A DNA stretch of 7,666 nt from the NCBI GenBank assembly GCA_023442215.1, contig JAEZMP010000310.1:1-7666 (forward strand), written 5' to 3'. The DNA comes from Pseudomonadota bacterium (GTDB lineage Bacteria; Pseudomonadota; Alphaproteobacteria; Rhizobiales; Segnochrobactraceae). Positions 1 to 5,070 of this stretch are shown piece after piece. Below the pieces are notes generated by a model, which did not search any database, had not been told where the DNA came from, and worked only from the letters and a program-made list of their open reading frames with translations. The number at the start of each line of letters is the position of its first letter. The stretch's first letter is position 1. Position numbers and translations under genes: made by a program.

Positions 1-34
1 GCCGAAGTTCCTCGTGCCCGAGAATCAGCAATAA
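1..34 (+). CDS. 3' end of an unidentified plus-strand gene
   Basis: Reading from base 2, the frame gives ten codons (PKFLVPENQQ) and then TAA at 32-34. A strong terminator stem begins only nine bases later, which is the main reason to believe this is a genuine gene end; the other two plus frames read on through the hairpin. Too little is present to name the product. I considered genes often found beside prmA, such as aminopeptidase P and helicase genes, but the tail does not match what I know of their C-termini. Confidence 0.4.
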   Translation, partial: PKFLVPENQQ

Positions 35-42
35 GCGTTTCG

Positions 43-77
43 CCGCCCGGTCCGAAAGGACCGGGCGGTTTCGTTTT
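43..77 (+). terminator. Strong rho-independent terminator (first copy)
   Basis: There is a perfect 11-bp stem at 43-53 / 58-68 closed by a GAAA tetraloop (54-57). On the plus strand it is followed by a T-rich tail (TTTCGTTTT, 69-77). It sits nine bases after the TAA at 32-34 and probably ends that upstream transcript. The minus strand shows no U-tract after the stem, so it is unlikely to serve prmA. Confidence 0.85.
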
Positions 78-141
78 CACGATGTGCGACTTGCCGGTCC
101 GAGAGGGACCGGTCGGCTTCATTTTCACGATAAGCGATGTG
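47..141 (+). repeat. Tandem duplication of the terminator unit (period about 47 bases)
   Basis: Bases 47-93 and 94-141 align as two copies of one unit. Each starts CCGGTCCGA, runs through the right arm of a hairpin and a TTTTCACGAT stretch, and ends near GATGTG. Differences are scattered substitutions plus a small insertion near 130-134. This is read directly from the sequence. Whether it arose by local duplication or by gene conversion is inference. Confidence 0.65.
94..126 (+). terminator. Second terminator-like hairpin, diverged copy of the first
   Basis: A perfect 7-bp stem (94-100 / 106-112) with a GAGAG loop is followed on the plus strand by a pyrimidine-rich tail containing CATTTTC at 120-126. 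Stem sequence and tail both resemble the terminator at 43-77, so this looks like a duplicated, partly decayed backup terminator. The U-tract is weaker and starts further from the stem than in the first copy. Confidence 0.6.
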
Positions 142-194
142 CGCGGTCGATGCGCGGTCCGGCCCCCGCGAATGCGCGCCTCAAGACCGCCTCT

Positions 195-211
195 GCGCGC
201 TTCAGGCGCGC
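195..211 (-). terminator. Possible weak stem-loop after prmA
   Basis: GCGCGC at 195-200 can pair with GCGCGC at 206-211 across a 5-base loop, starting 13 bases after the prmA stop on the minus strand. No U-tract follows, and such GC runs occur by chance in DNA of this composition. It is a candidate only. Confidence 0.25.
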
Positions 212-224
212 GCCACGGCCGTGC

Positions 225-1091
225 TCAGCGCACGAAGGTCAGCGTCAGCCAGCGGCCGCGCGGATCGCGGTGCACGAGCTTCAGACCCTGCGCGCAATAG
301 GCCGAGACGATCCTCGGTCCGTCATCGAGCCGGAGGCCCGACAGCACCACCGTCGCCTTCGGCGCGAGCGCCCGGACGATCGCCGGCGCGAGCCGGACGA
401 GCGGGCGGGCGAGGATGTTGGCGACGACGAAATCGAAGCCCCCCTTCGCCAGGCGCGGGTCCGACATGCCGGTCGCCCGGAAGGCGACGATGCGCGGGCC
501 GACCCCGTTGAGGCGGGCGTTCTCGACGGTGATCTTCACGGCGACGGGATCGATGTCGGTGGCGACGACGCGGGCCGGACAGAGCTTGGCGATGGCGATC
601 GCCAGCACGCCGGTGCCGGTGCCGAGATCGAGCGGCCGGCGCACCGGACCGCGCTTCAGCCGGGCCTCGATGGCGGCCAGGCAGCCGACGGTGGTCTCGT
701 GATGGCCGGTGCCGAAGGCGAGCCCGGCGTCGATCTCGATCGGCACCGTTCCGGCAGCGTGGCCGCGGTCGTGGGCGCCATGAACGACGAAGCGGCCGAC
801 CGACACCGGGGCGAGGCCCTTCAGGCTCTCCTCGACCCAGTTGTGCTCGCCCACCGGCTCGACGGAGATCGCAAGGCCCTCGCCCTCCCCGCCGAGCGCG
901 TCGGCGAGGCGCGCGACCGCGGTCTCCTCGTCTTCCTCGAAGAACAGGACTTCCACGGTCCACGGGCCGCTGTCGACGGTCTCGAACAGGGTAACGGGCA
1001 GCCCCTCGTCCTCGAAGGCCTTGTCGGCGAGGCGGAACAGGCGGATGGCCGTCGCCTCCGGGGCGGTGACGCGGACGCGCAAGGTGGTCAT
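225..1091 (-). CDS. prmA: Ribosomal protein L11 methyltransferase PrmA
   Basis: This 288-residue protein matches the family's usual length (about 290). PrmA is a cytoplasmic SAM-dependent enzyme that methylates lysine side chains and the N-terminus of ribosomal protein L11. A family-specific N-terminal domain covers about residues 1-110. FGTGHHETT at 126-134 is the PrmA hallmark that precedes the Rossmann fold. DLGTGTG at 155-161 is SAM-binding motif I, ATDIDP at 177-182 is the acidic strand-2 motif, and NILARPL at 225-231 is the catalytic-site motif (NxLA.PL type). A longer frame continues to 1199, but the ATG at 1089-1091 has an AGGAG Shine-Dalgarno five bases upstream (1097-1101) and starts the conserved N-terminus, so I chose it. 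The 126-base gap upstream holds an AT-rich island at about 1157-1165 that could be a -10 element. An 11-bp direct repeat (1120-1130, 1144-1154) also lies there. The opposite strand is open for 539 codons, which is a composition artefact. Confidence 0.96.
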   Translation of the reverse strand: MTTLRVRVTAPEATAIRLFRLADKAFEDEGLPVTLFETVDSGPWTVEVLFFEEDEETAVARLADALGGEGEGLAISVEPVGEHNWVEESLKGLAPVSVGRFVVHGAHDRGHAAGTVPIEIDAGLAFGTGHHETTVGCLAAIEARLKRGPVRRPLDLGTGTGVLAIAIAKLCPARVVATDIDPVAVKITVENARLNGVGPRIVAFRATGMSDPRLAKGGFDFVVANILARPLVRLAPAIVRALAPKATVVLSGLRLDDGPRIVSAYCAQGLKLVHRDPRGRWLTLTFVR

Positions 1092-1217
1092 TCTGTCTCC
1101 TGGATCGATGCCCGGCCGTGGCGGAACCGCACCGGGCCGGATCGGCGGAACCGCGCGAATATGCTCAACCTGCCCCCGGACCGGCGCCATCGGCCGCACC
1201 GGCGGAGCGGCGGCGTC

Positions 1218-1424
1218 TCAGTCCTCGAAGCCGCCGTCCAGCAGGGTGCGCGACGCCGCCGGCCGGGGCCGGCCCTGCTCCTTGCGGCGGCGCAGGTTGG
1301 CGCGAAGCGCTTCCGCGAGCCGCTCGTCGCGCCGCTGACGGTCATCCTCGCGGTGCCTGCCGTCCTCGCGATCGCCGCGGTCAGGCGGAGCCGCATCGCC
1401 CGAAGGCTCGTCTTCATCCTTCAT
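1218..1424 (-). CDS. Small basic protein of unknown function (68 aa)
   Basis: The ORF encodes 68 residues. Residues 1-34 are highly charged and low in complexity (acidic, then Arg/Asp-rich). A short amphipathic basic helix follows (RLAEALRANLRRRK, about 35-48), then a tail ending GGFED. The helix resembles short alphaproteobacterial proteins I recall with an 'LR.NL.RRK.Q' core, whose function is unknown; no signal peptide or membrane segment is present. The frame is open back to an ATG at 1508, but those extra 28 codons begin inside a palindromic intergenic repeat, so I prefer the ATG at 1422-1424. That start has no clear Shine-Dalgarno, which lowers confidence. The gene is on the prmA strand, 126 bases before prmA, so co-transcription is possible. 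Chance open reading in GC-rich DNA is the alternative explanation. Confidence 0.55.
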   Translation of the reverse strand: MKDEDEPSGDAAPPDRGDREDGRHREDDRQRRDERLAEALRANLRRRKEQGRPRPAASRTLLDGGFED

Positions 1425-1482
1425 GGTCGACGACCGGGGCTGCGCCGCCCCGTCCCTGAAAGCCGGAATTGCCGCAGCTTTA

Positions 1483-1529
1483 GAGCGCTTTCCGATCAGA
1501 TGGAACATCTGATCGAGGAGAAACCGCTC
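1483..1529. repeat. Palindromic intergenic repeat element
   Basis: The core is a perfect 10-bp inverted repeat (CGATCAGATG 1493-1502 / CATCTGATCG 1506-1515) around GAA. The pairing extends outward: TTTC 1489-1492 with GAAA 1520-1523, a C/C mismatch, then GAGCG 1483-1487 with CGCTC 1525-1529. A 4-base bulge (1516-1519) sits on one side. The whole looks like one member of the short 'AGAGCG...TTTCCGATCAGATGG' palindrome families I recall as scattered between genes in Hyphomicrobiales genomes. Its family membership is from memory; the pairing is seen directly. It lies between two minus-strand genes. Confidence 0.7.
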
Positions 1530-1658
1530 CGGGGCCGGTCGCCCAGCATCGGCCCGAAGGCTGCAAAGCGCCTTCGTGAGAAAAGGCGGGGACCGCGCCG
1601 CAGCAGCCGCTCGGGAAACCCCTCCCGCTCACCGACCGGCGAGGCCCGCGCCGACGAC

Positions 1659-1685
1659 GGGCCGCCCCTTCGGAAGGGACGGCCC
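1659..1685 (-). terminator. Hairpin just after the small exported protein gene
   Basis: GGGCCG 1659-1664 pairs with CGGCCC 1680-1685. After one C/A mismatch, CCCTT 1666-1670 pairs with AAGGG 1674-1678, leaving a 3-base loop. On the minus strand it begins eight bases after the stop of the gene ending at 1694, the right place for a terminator. No U-tract follows, so it may work as a 3'-end stabiliser or only weakly as a terminator. Confidence 0.5.
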
Positions 1686-1693
1686 GCTCATCC

Positions 1694-2026
1694 TCACTCG
1701 TGAATGGTATAGGTGCCGATCGAGCAGAGGTCCTGAACGTCTTCGGTCGTATCGAGATCGGAGCCGTCCTCGAACTCGAACCGCATATCGTATTTGCAGA
1801 CGTCGCGGCCATCCGCGATCGTGATTCTCATGCTCTCGCCGGGATTGAGGACCTGGTTTCCGAACACGTCGTCTTCCCAATCACCCACACCGACAGGTGA
1901 CGTGTAGAAGTTTGTCAGAACAGAATTTGTTCCGTTCTTCAACGTGAACGTCAAATCTTCAGCCTGCGCCGCGACGCAAGACAACGCCAGGGCGCCGATG
2001 GCGCCGGTTATCAGCCCGATTTTCAT
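1694..2026 (-). CDS. Small exported two-cysteine protein (110 aa), unknown function
   Basis: The 110-residue product starts with a clear Sec signal peptide: Lys2, a hydrophobic stretch at about 4-18, and a likely cleavage after AQA at 20-22. The mature part of about 88 residues looks beta-rich. It carries an Asn/Thr-containing first strand, YTSPVGVGDWEDDV (41-54), NPGESMRI (61-68), CKYDMRFEFEDG (77-88) and a terminal CSIGTYTI (101-108). Cys77 and Cys101 probably form a disulfide after export. The pattern (Y.SP....W..D.LG, PGES..I, C.YD....FEDG) matches a family of small periplasmic proteins I recall from Hyphomicrobiales; its function is not established. I chose the ATG at 2024-2026 because GAGGG (2035-2039) lies eight bases upstream; a GTG at 2050 in frame would spoil the signal peptide. 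A hairpin follows the stop. Confidence 0.85.
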   Translation of the reverse strand: MKIGLITGAIGALALSCVAAQAEDLTFTLKNGTNSVLTNFYTSPVGVGDWEDDVFGNQVLNPGESMRITIADGRDVCKYDMRFEFEDGSDLDTTEDVQDLCSIGTYTIHE

Positions 2027-2070
2027 ATTGGAGACCCTCAACCCTTCCACCCAAATATTGGGCGGACGTC

Positions 2071-2099
2071 AGGAGACAAGTGAACCGGGAAGACGTCAA
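2071..2099 (-). promoter_or_regulatory. Possible promoter of the small exported protein gene
   Basis: On the minus strand, TTGACG (2094-2099, preceded by C) is a good -35 for an alphaproteobacterial housekeeping sigma factor. Seventeen bases further, TCTCCT (2071-2076) is a poor -10 lacking the conserved A at the second position. The predicted transcript would have a leader of about 40 bases before the ATG at 2026. The -35 overlaps one of two GACGTC palindromes. Confidence 0.3.
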
Positions 2100-2203
2100 G
2101 GAATATTCGCTGGCCGTGTAAAGCGTCGCAGCACGGGCGCGGCAACACACCGTGCCGACGCCCCAGCGCGGCAAATCGGGCCAACACGCCGACCCAGCGC
2201 GAC

Positions 2204-2224
2204 CATCGCCATGTATTGGCGATG
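2204..2224 (-). terminator. Hairpin downstream of tRNA-Thr
   Basis: A perfect 7-bp stem (CATCGCC 2204-2210 / GGCGATG 2218-2224) with a 7-base loop lies 36 bases past the tRNA 3' end on the minus strand. It has no U-tract. It could mark the end of the tRNA transcript or be incidental. Confidence 0.25.
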
Positions 2225-2260
2225 CGGACAACTTTGTTCTGGGTGGGGAAGTCTTTTGAA

Positions 2261-2335
<75 letters not shown>

Positions 2336-2466
2336 GTTCTTCACCTTCTGAAACCCGACCGCGTCGTGCGCGACCGCCGTTTCTGGTGCGCCGGCCTTGT
2401 GCCATAGGTCGCGGGGGAGTGCAAGCGGCTGTCTTGCTTGTCCCCAGCCCGTTTCGACACCCGGGA

Positions 2467-2500
2467 CAAAATTATCCCCGCCTCGGGTCACGGGCGGGGA
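2467..2500 (-). terminator. Minus-strand rho-independent terminator inside the gap
   Basis: A perfect 8-bp GC-rich stem (TCCCCGCC 2475-2482 / GGCGGGGA 2493-2500) with a 10-base loop is followed on the minus strand by TAATTTTGT (2474 down to 2466), an A/U-rich tail. An outer 6-bp stem (2458-2463 / 2501-2506) could compete by enclosing the tail. The nearest minus-strand gene upstream is the DUF3563 gene, which already has hairpins at its own stop 170 bases earlier, so the client transcript is unclear. Confidence 0.6.
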
Positions 2501-2670
2501 CGGGTGGCGATCCGCAGAGAGGCGGCTGTCCCGGGCAAGGCGGCGGACGCAGCGGATTGCCGCCGGCCACTGCCGCTCGTTCGCCCGGAACGAAGTCGAC
2601 GGGTCACGGGCACCCGCCGGAGGACCAGCGCACTGCACAATGGTTTGAGGCTGTGCAGCCGCGTCACTCG

Positions 2671-2712
2671 GCGGGAAACCCGCAGGAAGCGTCTTGAGAA
2701 AGCAGACGCTTC
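2671..2712 (-). terminator. Paired hairpins at the end of the DUF3563 gene
   Basis: Immediately after the TAA (2713-2715, minus strand) is a perfect 9-bp stem (GAAGCGTCT 2686-2694 / AGACGCTTC 2704-2712) with a 9-base loop. Two bases later comes a small GCGGG/CCCGC hairpin (2671-2683) with an AAA loop on the plus strand, UUU in the transcript. There is no long U-tract. The placement directly on the stop codon argues for a transcript-end or stabilising role. Confidence 0.5.
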
Positions 2713-2880
2713 TTACAGATAGTAAGGATAGCGGCGACGGAAGCGACCGCGGTCGATATCCATGTGACGGCGCTCGAGGTCGTAGATGTCCTGGGCGTCG
2801 TTCAGATACTCGAGTTCCGGGTCGTAGTCGCGCATACGCTTCAGTGCGCTGCTGATTTTGCTTGCGATCGGCTTGAACAT
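2713..2880 (-). CDS. DUF3563-like small protein (55 aa)
   Basis: The 55-residue product has an N-terminal amphipathic stretch (MFKPIASKISSALKRM). It is followed by the motif I associate with DUF3563: an acidic D-x-E-x-x-Y-L at about 20-26, then DIYDLERRHMDIDRGRF at 31-47, and a short basic tail ending RRRYPYYL. DUF3563 proteins are about 50-60 residues long and are found in proteobacteria; their function is unknown, and the pattern suggests a small cytoplasmic helical protein. No signal peptide is present. The start at 2878-2880 is firm: AGAGGAG (2887-2893) lies six bases upstream. A much longer frame continues to 3471 on this strand but is antisense to the lipoprotein gene and has no support. 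The gene is transcribed away from the plus-strand lipoprotein gene across a 327-base divergent gap. Confidence 0.88.
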   Translation of the reverse strand: MFKPIASKISSALKRMRDYDPELEYLNDAQDIYDLERRHMDIDRGRFRRRYPYYL

Positions 2881-2950
2881 GACATGCTCCTCTGAATGGT
2901 TTTCATTTGGAGCCCATCTCGACGTTTCCAAAGACACCCTACGGCATCTC

Positions 2951-2966
2951 ATTACAAAGGTGTAAT
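2951..2966. promoter_or_regulatory. Inverted repeat ATTACA-AAGG-TGTAAT, possible operator
   Basis: This is a perfect 6-bp dyad with a 4-base spacer in an AT-rich patch, 71 bases upstream of the DUF3563 start codon. Its size fits a dimeric helix-turn-helix regulator. The half-site resembles TTACA/TGTAA operators of several families, including BlaI/MecI-type, but the spacer does not match the usual two bases of BlaI, so I assign no regulator. Confidence 0.4.
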
Positions 2967-3132
2967 GATAGCTCGTCATCGCTGCTATGCAGCATATGCA
3001 AGCCCGATTAACCGCCGGATTATGCTGCACCGCATTATCGGCGCAACCGCAACCCGCATCGCCCGCCCGCCTGCACGCACCGCTTGAGCGGCATCTTGTC
3101 GAAATGGCGGCGGTGCCATGGCCGATCGGTGA

Positions 3133-3161
3133 TGGACGAACGCCCCGTGCAGTCGCAAAAT
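3133..3161 (+). promoter_or_regulatory. Candidate promoter for the lipoprotein / EF-hand pair
   Basis: TGGACG (3133-3138) and CAAAAT (3156-3161) each match four of six sigma-70 consensus positions and are separated by exactly 17 bases. Transcription would start near 3168, leaving a leader of about 40 bases before the ATG at 3208. This is a by-eye match only. Confidence 0.35.
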
Positions 3162-3207
3162 CGCGGTTGCAGGATTCGCCCGGGCGGATCCGACAGGGAG
3201 ATTTTCC

Positions 3208-3444
3208 ATGAAATACAAGGGAATCACGGCAGCGGTCGCGATGGCGGTGCTGGTCGCCGGCTGCCAGTCCTCCTCCTCCAGCGCTCAGAAGAGCGAGTTC
3301 GGCTGCCTCGCCGGCACGATGACGGGCGCGGTCGCGGGCGGCCTCATCGGTAGCGCGTTCGGCGGCGGCACCGGCAAGGTCGTCGCCGCAGGCCTCGGCG
3401 TTGCGGGCGGCGGCTTCGTCGGCCACCAGCTCGCCTGCAACTGA
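3208..3444 (+). CDS. Glycine-zipper envelope lipoprotein (78 aa)
   Basis: The 78-residue precursor has a type II signal peptide. Lys2 and Lys4 precede a hydrophobic stretch and the lipobox LVAG-Cys19, so the mature protein is lipid-anchored at Cys19, most likely in the outer membrane because Gln rather than Asp follows. A Ser-rich linker (21-26) leads to a Gly/Ala-rich segment at about 33-72 (AGTMTGAVAGGLIGSAFGGG, then GLGVAGGGFVG). This has the GxxxG spacing of glycine-zipper 2TM domains, as in the Rickettsia 17-kDa antigen and SlyB-like proteins. Those proteins are thought to insert in or brace the envelope. Cys33 and Cys77 flank the zipper and could form a disulfide. GGGAG (3196-3200) sits seven bases before the ATG. 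The EF-hand gene begins 20 bases after the stop on the same strand, so the two probably form an operon. The precise function is unknown. Confidence 0.9.
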   Translation: MKYKGITAAVAMAVLVAGCQSSSSSAQKSEFGCLAGTMTGAVAGGLIGSAFGGGTGKVVAAGLGVAGGGFVGHQLACN

Positions 3445-3464
3445 TCCGGGCGGGGGAACAAGAC

Positions 3465-3854
3465 ATGGCACGCACGACCCTTTCCACCCTCCTCGCCTGC
3501 GGCTTCGCCGTCTGCGGCTTCTCCGCCACGGCCTATGCGCAGATGGCGCCTGCGGCCCCGCCGGCCGCCACCGCCCCCATGACCACCGAGGAGAAAGCCG
3601 CCGTCGACAAGAACGGCGACGGCTCGGTTTCCAAAACCGAGTTCGGCGACTTCATGTCGGCCGCCTTCGGCGAACTGGACACCAACAAGAACGGTTCGCT
3701 CTCGCCGAAAGAGACGAAGAACGTGATGTCGCCCGAGATGTTCAAGAAGGTCGACACCAACGGCGACGGCAAGATTTCCAAGCAGGAATTCATGAACCAG
3801 GCCAACGCCGACTTCAAAGCCGCCGACAAGAACGGCAACGGCTCGCTGCAGTAA
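3465..3854 (+). CDS. Exported EF-hand calcium-binding protein (129 aa)
   Basis: The protein has a Sec signal peptide (residues 1-25, likely cleavage after AYA) and an Ala/Pro-rich spacer (26-40). Calmodulin-type loops follow: DKNGDGSVSKTE (48-59), DTNKNGSLSPKE (72-83) and DTNGDGKISKQE (97-108). All three keep Asp at position 1, Asp or Asn at 3 and 5, Gly at 6 and Glu at 12, so all should bind calcium. A fourth loop starts at Asp121 (DKNGNGSLQ) but the protein ends after nine loop residues, lacking the position-12 Glu and the exiting helix. Related periplasmic EF-hand proteins usually continue past this point, so this C-terminus may be shortened. A Ca2+-buffering or Ca2+-responsive periplasmic role is inferred. 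GGGGGA (3452-3457) lies seven bases upstream of the ATG. The gene sits 20 bases after the lipoprotein gene and is probably co-transcribed with it. Confidence 0.92.
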   Translation: MARTTLSTLLACGFAVCGFSATAYAQMAPAAPPAATAPMTTEEKAAVDKNGDGSVSKTEFGDFMSAAFGELDTNKNGSLSPKETKNVMSPEMFKKVDTNGDGKISKQEFMNQANADFKAADKNGNGSLQ

Positions 3855-3931
3855 AAGCGCGCGGCCGGGACCGGCTGGCGGCGTCCACAGGCACGGACTT
3901 CGGAGGCGCGCCTGTCGGACTGATCCGGACT

Positions 3932-3961
3932 TCTCCCCGGCCGCTCAAGCGCCCGGGGAGA
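3932..3961 (+). terminator. Long hairpin downstream of the EF-hand gene
   Basis: TCTCCCCGG 3932-3940 pairs with CCGGGGAGA 3953-3961. After a C/C mismatch, CGC 3942-3944 pairs with GCG 3949-3951 around a TCAA tetraloop. The stem is very stable and sits 77 bases beyond the stop. No T-run follows on either strand, so it is a terminator candidate without the classical tail. Confidence 0.45.
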
Positions 3962-4073
3962 CCCGGGGGCGGGTGCGTGCAAGCCCGTGTTCGCCGGCGG
4001 GTGCCTGCCGACGCCACGGACAAGCGGGTTGCCGCGACACCCGGTCTAAAGGAGGACGCGGTTTGCCTCTCGA

Positions 4074-4091
4074 CCGGATGAGCCCATCCGG
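4074..4091. terminator. Hairpin between convergent genes
   Basis: A perfect 7-bp stem (CCGGATG 4074-4080 / CATCCGG 4085-4091) has a 4-base loop. It lies 19 bases after the Sel1-protein stop on the minus strand and also beyond the plus-strand EF-hand gene, so it may act in both directions. Neither side has a U-tract. Confidence 0.4.
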
Positions 4092-4110
4092 CCGAACACC
4101 ACGTTGTGTC

Positions 4111-5070
4111 TCAATTCCAGCTGTGGAAGCCGCCGAATAAGGTCTCGATATTCTTCCGCGCGCCTTTATGGCCCAGCTTGCCGGCTTTCAGGTAAAGTTC
4201 GTAGGCCACATCCCGGTTCAGGGGCACGCCTTCACCCTTCATGTACAAGCCGGCCAGATTGTTCATGGATTCCGCCGATCCGGCTTCCGCGCCCTTGCGA
4301 TACCATTGCGCCGCCACCGCCGGATCCTTCCGGACACCGTGACCGTTCGCGTACATGACACCGAGGCCATGCAGCGCATGGACGTTATTCTTGCGCGCTG
4401 CACGGATATAGTAGCCATGTGCCTTGACGAAATCCTTCGGCACACCCCAGCCGTTCACATACAGGAAAGCAAGTCCGGCGAGCGCCATGGCCTGTTCCTG
4501 GGCCGCGGCACGTTCAAGCCACTTGCGGGCCTGCGCATAGTCACGCTTCACGCCGTTGGTGCCGTACATGTACCAGGTGCCGACGACCTCCTGCGCATCG
4601 ACGTCGCCAGCCTCGGCTTCGGCGATCCGGGCCGTGGTCTTGCGCGCGTCTTCGGTCTTCCTTGCCGCGGCAGCCGCCTCCTTCCGTTCGGTCTCCTCCA
4701 TACGCCTGGCCGCTGCATCGACCGTGTTGAACAAGGCGAGAGCGTCGCGATAGGTCTCGCTGCCGCGATCGGCCTTGCCGAGATAGAGGGTGAGTTCCTC
4801 CTTCGCCTGAACGGGCCTGCCGCTCTGGCTGAGGGCGCGGGCATAGTGATAGTGAAAGTCCGGCGGCACGGCGATGCCGAGCGCCAGGATGCCCTCGAAC
4901 GCATCGCGGGCCTTGCCCCATTCCTGCGCCTCCATGCTGTCCCGCGCGATCAGAAGCAGGCGGTCGGCCTCGACCTCGGGCGGGAGCTGCGCGCGGGCCG
5001 GACCCGCGGCGGACAGGCCCAGCAGAACGGCGCCGAACAGCACCGGCGCGATGGTTTTCTGAAAGCTCAT
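4111..5070 (-). CDS. Exported Sel1/TPR-repeat protein (319 aa)
   Basis: A signal peptide covers residues 1-27 (cleavage after ARA), predicting a periplasmic protein. Residues about 35-115 look like two degenerate TPR helix pairs. Residues 118-153 are a charged Ala/Glu/Lys/Arg helix, probably coiled coil. Four Sel1-like repeats follow at about 157-191, 193-228, 229-264 and 265-300, with the typical G-xxY-xxG-xGVxxD...A..W...AA signature (for example GLGVMYANGHGV at 235-246), then a short cap. Sel1 repeats are alpha-solenoid protein-protein interaction surfaces, so a scaffold role is likely; no catalytic motif is seen. The ATG overlaps the stop codon of the upstream vWA gene (ATGA, 5067-5070), and the only ribosome-binding signal is a weak GAGCGG. 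Translational coupling to the vWA gene is therefore probable, and the two products may interact. The plus strand is open for 355 codons opposite, which is a shadow. Confidence 0.93.
   Translation of the reverse strand: MSFQKTIAPVLFGAVLLGLSAAGPARAQLPPEVEADRLLLIARDSMEAQEWGKARDAFEGILALGIAVPPDFHYHYARALSQSGRPVQAKEELTLYLGKADRGSETYRDALALFNTVDAAARRMEETERKEAAAAARKTEDARKTTARIAEAEAGDVDAQEVVGTWYMYGTNGVKRDYAQARKWLERAAAQEQAMALAGLAFLYVNGWGVPKDFVKAHGYYIRAARKNNVHALHGLGVMYANGHGVRKDPAVAAQWYRKGAEAGSAESMNNLAGLYMKGEGVPLNRDVAYELYLKAGKLGHKGARKNIETLFGGFHSWN

Larger units (their letters stand above)
2336..2712. other. 377-base gap without a supported protein gene
   Basis: Open frames here either run into the tRNA or are low-complexity Arg/Pro/Gly frames without a start signal, and I accept none of them. 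The gap does contain a minus-strand terminator (2467-2500) and the 3' hairpins of the DUF3563 gene (2671-2712). A 12-bp direct repeat, CGGGTCACGGGC, occurs at 2484-2495 and 2600-2611. The tRNA promoter must lie just right of 2335 on the minus strand, but I could not recognise its -35 and -10. Confidence 0.6.
2881..3207. other. Divergent intergenic region between the DUF3563 and lipoprotein genes
   Basis: This 327-base gap must hold promoters for both directions. Its left part is less GC-rich than its surroundings. It contains the ATTACA/TGTAAT inverted repeat (2951-2966), a GCTGC/GCAGC mini-hairpin at 2981-2993, and a 9-bp inverted repeat, TGCAGCATA 2988-2996 / TATGCTGCA 3021-3029. A candidate plus-strand promoter lies at 3133-3161. 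The short open frames here have no ribosome binding site, and I do not call them. Confidence 0.6.

Noticed and set aside
1120..1154. 11-bp direct repeat GGCGGAACCGC upstream of prmA
   Set aside because: Two copies of a GC-rich 11-mer 24 bases apart are weak evidence on their own, with no promoter element at a fitting distance.
84..1703. 539-codon plus-strand open frame
   Set aside because: It is antisense to prmA and the small basic ORF, is rich in Arg/Gly/Asp with no recognisable domain, and has no ribosome binding site. Long shadow frames are expected in DNA of this GC content.
2484..2611. 12-bp direct repeat CGGGTCACGGGC in the intergenic gap
   Set aside because: One copy spans the loop and part of the right arm of the minus-strand terminator and the other has no context, so a chance repeat in GC-rich DNA is likely.
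2881..3471. N-terminal extension of the DUF3563 frame to 252 codons
   Set aside because: The added region is antisense to the lipoprotein gene and spans the divergent promoter region. The ATG at 2880 with a perfect AGAGGAG is clearly the start.
4046..4140. TAAAGGAGG followed seven bases later by a TTG-started 25-codon frame
   Set aside because: The Shine-Dalgarno match is striking, but the start is TTG, the frame runs into the end of the Sel1 gene on the other strand, and the peptide has no recognisable character. It is probably chance.
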